Assembly (NCBI GenBank): GCA_946613705.1
Contig: CAMOFU010000096.1
Location: 1 to 8,359 of the forward strand
Direction: 5' to 3'
Length of the DNA: 8,359 nucleotides
Source: an uncultured Clostridia bacterium
Lineage (GTDB): Bacteria; Bacillota; Clostridia; Oscillospirales; Ruminococcaceae
The position numbers were made by a program, and so were the translations under genes. Positions 4,966 through 8,359 of this stretch are shown here, one piece after another; within the stretch, counting starts at the first letter, position 1; each line of letters opens with the position of its first letter. Below the pieces are notes generated by a model, which did not search any database, was not told the DNA's origin, and worked only from the letters and a program-made list of their open reading frames with translations.

Positions 4966-5103
4966 ATGGTTGATCTTGACGAACTGCTGAGGCAGCTGCT
5001 GCAGGAAATGGCAGAGGAAGAAAAGCCCGACGAGCAGCAGGCACAGCGCATATATGACCGTATATCATCGGTCTGCGGAAAGGAAGATGAAGATGATGAA
5101 TAA
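4966..5103 (+). CDS. 45-aa acidic small protein overlapping the sigma gene
   Basis: I do not recognise this protein. It is 45 residues long and strongly acidic, with an amphipathic helical first half (DELLRQLLQEMAEEE) and an acidic tail, GKEDEDDE. It has one cysteine and no membrane segment. ATG 4966 follows GAAGGGA (4951-4957) at a normal distance. The open frame extends further upstream to 4729, but that part overlaps the DUF5131 gene and lacks a ribosome binding site. Its end overlaps the likely sigma start (5093) by 11 bases, so the two are probably translationally coupled. It could be a small regulator of the sigma protein, or a leader ORF whose translation opens the next start. Coding status rests on the ribosome binding site and overlap only. 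Confidence 0.6.
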   Translation: MVDLDELLRQLLQEMAEEEKPDEQQAQRIYDRISSVCGKEDEDDE

Positions 5104-8100
5104 AGAGACCGTAAGCACCGCAGCGGCAGTCAGAAACGACAGGGACGCATTTGAGAAGCTCTACGGCACTTACCGTGACAGGCTGTATTTCTTCGCTAAG
5201 AAATACACGGGCAGCAAGGAGGCAGCGGAGGATATCGTATCCGAAACGTTCATCACAGCACTTGAAAAGCTGTCCACCCTGCGCGATGAGGAGGCAGTGG
5301 GCAGCTGGCTGTATTCGATCGCATACAACAAGTGCATGGATCAGCTTAAAGCGAGCAGCAGGGCGCTGCCGCTGGAGGACGGCGCACAGGACGATCTCAA
5401 TGCTCCCGTGATGCTGCCCGACGATTATGCCGTCAACGAGCAGCTAAGGACACAGCTGCGGGATATGATCGACAGTCTCTCGCCCGAGGCACGGTCTGCC
5501 GTGATACTCTACTACTACGAGGAGATGAGCCTTGAAGAGGTCGCCAAGGCTATGAACATCAACGAGAACGCTGCCAAGCAGCGGCTGTTCCGAGCCAGAC
5601 AGACTATCCGCACAAAGATAGAGAAGCTTGTGGGCAAGGGTGCAGTGTTTGCGGCGGTGCCTCTCGGGGCAGTGCTCAACAGCACCGCAGAGCTGACGAT
5701 CAAGCAGACTGCTTCGGCGGGTGCGGCAGCATCGGGCGGAGCTGCAAAGGTCGCGGGCATGGGCTTTGCGGCGAAGGCTGCGGCAGTCGGTGCGGCGGCT
5801 GTGCTTGCCGTCGGCATACCCGTGGGACTGAGCAAGCTGCATGAGGGCGGCGACTTCCGCAGCGAGGATTCAAGCACTGTTGAGCGGAGCGTTGAAAGCA
5901 ATGATGAGAAAGACAGCAGGGAGAGTGACGACCGAGACAGCGACAGCAGGGAAAGCGACAACAAGCCCGTGGCTGAGGCGGTATTTTCGGGAAGCGCGTG
6001 GCTTGGAGAGAATAGTGCGGATATCGGCAAGGATCAGAGCGGCAGGATAAGCGAGCTTATAGGTCAGCTGAAGGAAGTAGACCTCACCGACTATACCGTG
6101 CTGCTCAGCAATGAGGACTGGAAGATGAACTACATTGCTCCCGACTACAACAGGGTCACTCTCACACGCTATCCGTCCAACAAGGGCTGGATACTGATGG
6201 ACGAAAAGAAAGCCTACGAGGACAGCCCCGAGCTCAACGAGCTTGTGATGAGCCTGCTCATCTCCGAGAATAACAGCAGCAACACCGCGCGCGAATGGTA
6301 TTCGGTGGCTGTTGACGAGCCTGTGACCGAGGAGGATTATGTGAACGCGGCTGTAAAATGCTGCGAGGGCTGGCTCACCTCCCTGCAAAGCGAGGACACA
6401 GACGACTACTACCGCAACAAGGGCTTTGAGATAACCGTGACCGAAGAGGAGAGCAGCCAACAGAAATGCAATTACCTTTCGTGCGGCATCGTGAACGGAG
6501 TCAAGGAATTTGTGGTCGAGATCTGCTTCACTGCCGAGCACAGCGGCAGCAACACCTTCTATGACAAATACTACCAGGAGGGACGCTACACAGAGGCGGG
6601 CACATTCTGGTCGGGACAGTATATCTGCGGGCGCTTCCGCTGGGAGAACGGTCAGTGCAAGCTCATCAATTTCGGCACGAGGGACGAAAGCGCCGCTATG
6701 CAGAACGGGCTCAACGGCATAAACAGCAGCGAATACCGAACCTTCTTTGACTTTGCCCGCCGCACCGATCTCGAAAAGGCGATAAGCGACAGCTTCGTGC
6801 CCTACGGCAGACTGACGGTATCACGCAACCTGACACAGACCGAGGACGGCACACCGATAAACATAGACATATATGCTAACAGCGCCGACAGCGAGCAGGA
6901 AGACAGCTACACCGCGATCTGGGACCAACGGGCATACATCAACGGTAAAGCGACCTATTCCACAGGCCTGTATTTTACGGACAACGGCACGGGACATATG
7001 CCCGACACGCTGCCCAAGGATTTCAAGCTGACCTTTGACAACTACGACGGCGATGCCAACCCCGATTTCTGCTGCCGCTACGATGCGGACGAGAACGGCA
7101 CCTATTACGTTCTCGAAAGCGTTCAGACCGACGGCAGGATATTCAACCTTTCGGGCAGAGCCTTCTCGGGCGGCATCTATATCGCAGGCTGCACAGACCC
7201 CTCTCCCCGCCTGCAAAAGACCGATGAATGCAAATACATCGGCTGGAAGAATAACGGCGACCGATACTACCCGACCAACGAAAGCGGCAGCGAGATCGAT
7301 CTGCCGCAGCTGAATATGTATTCCGACCGCTTCTACCTGCCCGATGACAAGAAGCTCTACGGTGAGGACGAGGATAAGGTTACCTGCTTCATCTGGAACA
7401 ACACCTATGTCCCGCTCACGACCGATGATACCTATTCGATAGAGATGCTCGACCGTGAGGAATGGAAAGAGGTCGCAAGCGGGCTCAGCGGCAGCTCGGT
7501 AACGATACAGCCGAGGGAATGTGCAGAGGTGACCTTTGACATCTCGGCGCTCGGCGAACGTGTGAACACGCAGTACAGAATTGTACAAAAAAGCGGACAG
7601 ATAACAGGATACGGACGCTTCTGGTGTGCGGGTACAGCGGTGCAGAATGCATCTGCCAAGAGCAAGAGCATTGTTGCGGGAGCGCACAGCGGAGACTTTA
7701 CGGTAAACAGCCGCGGAGTGATCACCACCGAGGTATACAAGGCCGAGCTGCGGGACGGCAGTGCAAGCTTCCCGCTCAGCATCAGCAAGACCGACGATAT
7801 GGGTGATTACAGCTTTATCGCGGCGCAGCTCCCCGACAAGGCGGGAGATTACACGCTCGTGCTCAATGACAGCATCGAGTGCGGCATCAAGCTGACCGAC
7901 CCGACACAGACAGGCAGCTTCAAGGTCGGTGCCGAGCTGAACGGCGATGATATAAAGGTAACGGTAACGCCGCCGTTCGACTGCAAGCTCAGAGACTGCA
8001 TTGCCGACAACGGGTCGATCTCACTTCCCTTCTACACCGACGAGGAACAGTCGCTCAGAGCAGGCACAGAGAGCACTTTCACCCTTCACAACTACACCGC

Positions 8101-8314
8101 CGCCGTAATGAAAATGGACAGCAGCAAAATGGAAGAGGATCTGTACAGGCACTATCAGGAGGACGATGAATTTGCCGATTACGGGATCCCGAGCGGACTC
8201 AGCCGTGAGGAATTCCTTGAACAGATGAACAAGCTGATGACCTTCGACAGCGGAACGATAGAGCTGGTATTCAACGCAGGAGATCAGGAGTATAAGGCAT
8301 ACACCGTGATCTGA
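5093..8314 (+). CDS. ECF sigma factor fused to a membrane-anchored extracytoplasmic domain
   Basis: 1073 residues in one uninterrupted frame. Residues 1-180 are a full ECF sigma factor: sigma region 2 (about 20-90, including EDIVSETFITALEKL and GSWLYSIAYNKCMD) and region 4 (about 118-178, with the helix-turn-helix SLEEVAKAMNINENAAKQRL). An Ala/Gly-rich stretch leads to one membrane helix (about 223-246), then an acidic Ser/Asp/Arg linker (255-291) and about 780 residues predicted to lie outside the cell. That part contains a calcium-loop or FG-GAP-like DNYDGDANPDF (649-659), an Ig-like beta-sandwich candidate (about 740-832, with WNNTYVPL and EEWKEV), several cysteines and a beta-rich C-terminus. 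Typical ECF sigma factors have 160-200 residues and a separate anti-sigma protein; none is seen here. I chose ATG 5093 because AAAGGA (5079-5084) lies 8 bases before it; 5087, 5096 and 5054 are alternatives. The ligand and target genes are unknown. Confidence 0.88.
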   Translation: MMNKETVSTAAAVRNDRDAFEKLYGTYRDRLYFFAKKYTGSKEAAEDIVSETFITALEKLSTLRDEEAVGSWLYSIAYNKCMDQLKASSRALPLEDGAQDDLNAPVMLPDDYAVNEQLRTQLRDMIDSLSPEARSAVILYYYEEMSLEEVAKAMNINENAAKQRLFRARQTIRTKIEKLVGKGAVFAAVPLGAVLNSTAELTIKQTASAGAAASGGAAKVAGMGFAAKAAAVGAAAVLAVGIPVGLSKLHEGGDFRSEDSSTVERSVESNDEKDSRESDDRDSDSRESDNKPVAEAVFSGSAWLGENSADIGKDQSGRISELIGQLKEVDLTDYTVLLSNEDWKMNYIAPDYNRVTLTRYPSNKGWILMDEKKAYEDSPELNELVMSLLISENNSSNTAREWYSVAVDEPVTEEDYVNAAVKCCEGWLTSLQSEDTDDYYRNKGFEITVTEEESSQQKCNYLSCGIVNGVKEFVVEICFTAEHSGSNTFYDKYYQEGRYTEAGTFWSGQYICGRFRWENGQCKLINFGTRDESAAMQNGLNGINSSEYRTFFDFARRTDLEKAISDSFVPYGRLTVSRNLTQTEDGTPINIDIYANSADSEQEDSYTAIWDQRAYINGKATYSTGLYFTDNGTGHMPDTLPKDFKLTFDNYDGDANPDFCCRYDADENGTYYVLESVQTDGRIFNLSGRAFSGGIYIAGCTDPSPRLQKTDECKYIGWKNNGDRYYPTNESGSEIDLPQLNMYSDRFYLPDDKKLYGEDEDKVTCFIWNNTYVPLTTDDTYSIEMLDREEWKEVASGLSGSSVTIQPRECAEVTFDISALGERVNTQYRIVQKSGQITGYGRFWCAGTAVQNASAKSKSIVAGAHSGDFTVNSRGVITTEVYKAELRDGSASFPLSISKTDDMGDYSFIAAQLPDKAGDYTLVLNDSIECGIKLTDPTQTGSFKVGAELNGDDIKVTVTPPFDCKLRDCIADNGSISLPFYTDEEQSLRAGTESTFTLHNYTAAVMKMDSSKMEEDLYRHYQEDDEFADYGIPSGLSREEFLEQMNKLMTFDSGTIELVFNAGDQEYKAYTVI

Positions 8315-8359
8315 TGCAGGGGTGCTTCACCTGAAAATAAACAGCCATTCACAGTTAAG
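8315..8359. other. Sequence after the sigma gene, truncated by the window
   Basis: Only 45 bases remain after the stop. GGTG-CTT-CACC (8321-8331) can form a short hairpin, but an A-rich rather than T-rich sequence follows, so a terminator cannot be claimed. Whether another gene of this unit follows cannot be seen. Confidence 0.5.

Noticed and set aside
5054..5092. Longer N-terminus for the sigma protein from ATG 5054
   Set aside because: No ribosome binding site precedes it and it would overlap the acidic ORF deeply; the sigma region 2 domain does not need these residues.
8319..8333. Hairpin after the sigma gene as a terminator
   Set aside because: The stem has only 4-5 pairs and an A-rich sequence follows.
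1..8359. CRISPR arrays, insertion sequences or prophage genes
   Set aside because: No regularly spaced direct repeats, transposase or integrase could be found. The DUF5131 match to a phage-named family is not evidence of a prophage by itself.

Overview
The window reads as chromosomal DNA of an anaerobic Gram-positive bacterium of the Clostridia, most like a Ruminococcus-type member of the Oscillospiraceae. The pointers are the fused FeoA-FeoB iron transporter followed by a tiny Cys-rich FeoB partner, the DUF378 membrane protein, GC-rich codon use in genes set against AT-rich spacers, consensus sigma-A promoters, and a tRNA with an encoded CCA end. The genus is an inference. All protein genes lie on the + strand; only the tRNA is on the minus strand.

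Layout. 1-126: tRNA-Leu(GAG) and its promoter, minus strand. 414-688: a promoter and a 68-aa DUF378 membrane protein. 704-922: a structured, GC-rich inverted-repeat element closed by a 22-bp stem, then a second hairpin. 1090-1247: a consensus promoter (TTGACA, 17 bp, TATAAT) and, about 100 bp on, a strong intrinsic terminator. Together they delimit an apparent small RNA of about 120 nt with a 5' hairpin, a pyrimidine-rich open middle and a terminator hairpin. 1306-1445: a second promoter with an extended -10 element, a DtxR/IdeR-like operator at its start site, and a leader able to fold in alternative ways. 1446-4871: an apparent operon of feoAB (a single 781-aa protein), a 54-aa Cys-rich membrane protein that starts on the base after the feoAB stop, and a DUF5131-family protein with an N-terminal CX6CX2C motif and a C-terminal six-Cys cluster.

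4909-8314: a second unit. An ECF-type promoter candidate precedes a 45-aa acidic ORF. That ORF overlaps a 1073-aa protein in which a complete ECF sigma factor (residues 1-180) is joined through one membrane segment to an acidic linker and about 780 residues predicted to lie outside the cell. This is a sigma factor fused to its own possible sensor, with no separate anti-sigma gene in view.

How the parts may work together. The left unit is ferrous-iron uptake with what look like several control layers: a metal-dependent repressor site, a structured leader, and a neighbouring small RNA carrying an anti-Shine-Dalgarno stretch. The right unit looks like a self-contained signal-transduction module that may control its own transcription. 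These regulatory readings are inferences from motifs; the coding assignments for feoAB, the Cys-rich partner, DUF5131, DUF378 and the sigma domains are firm.
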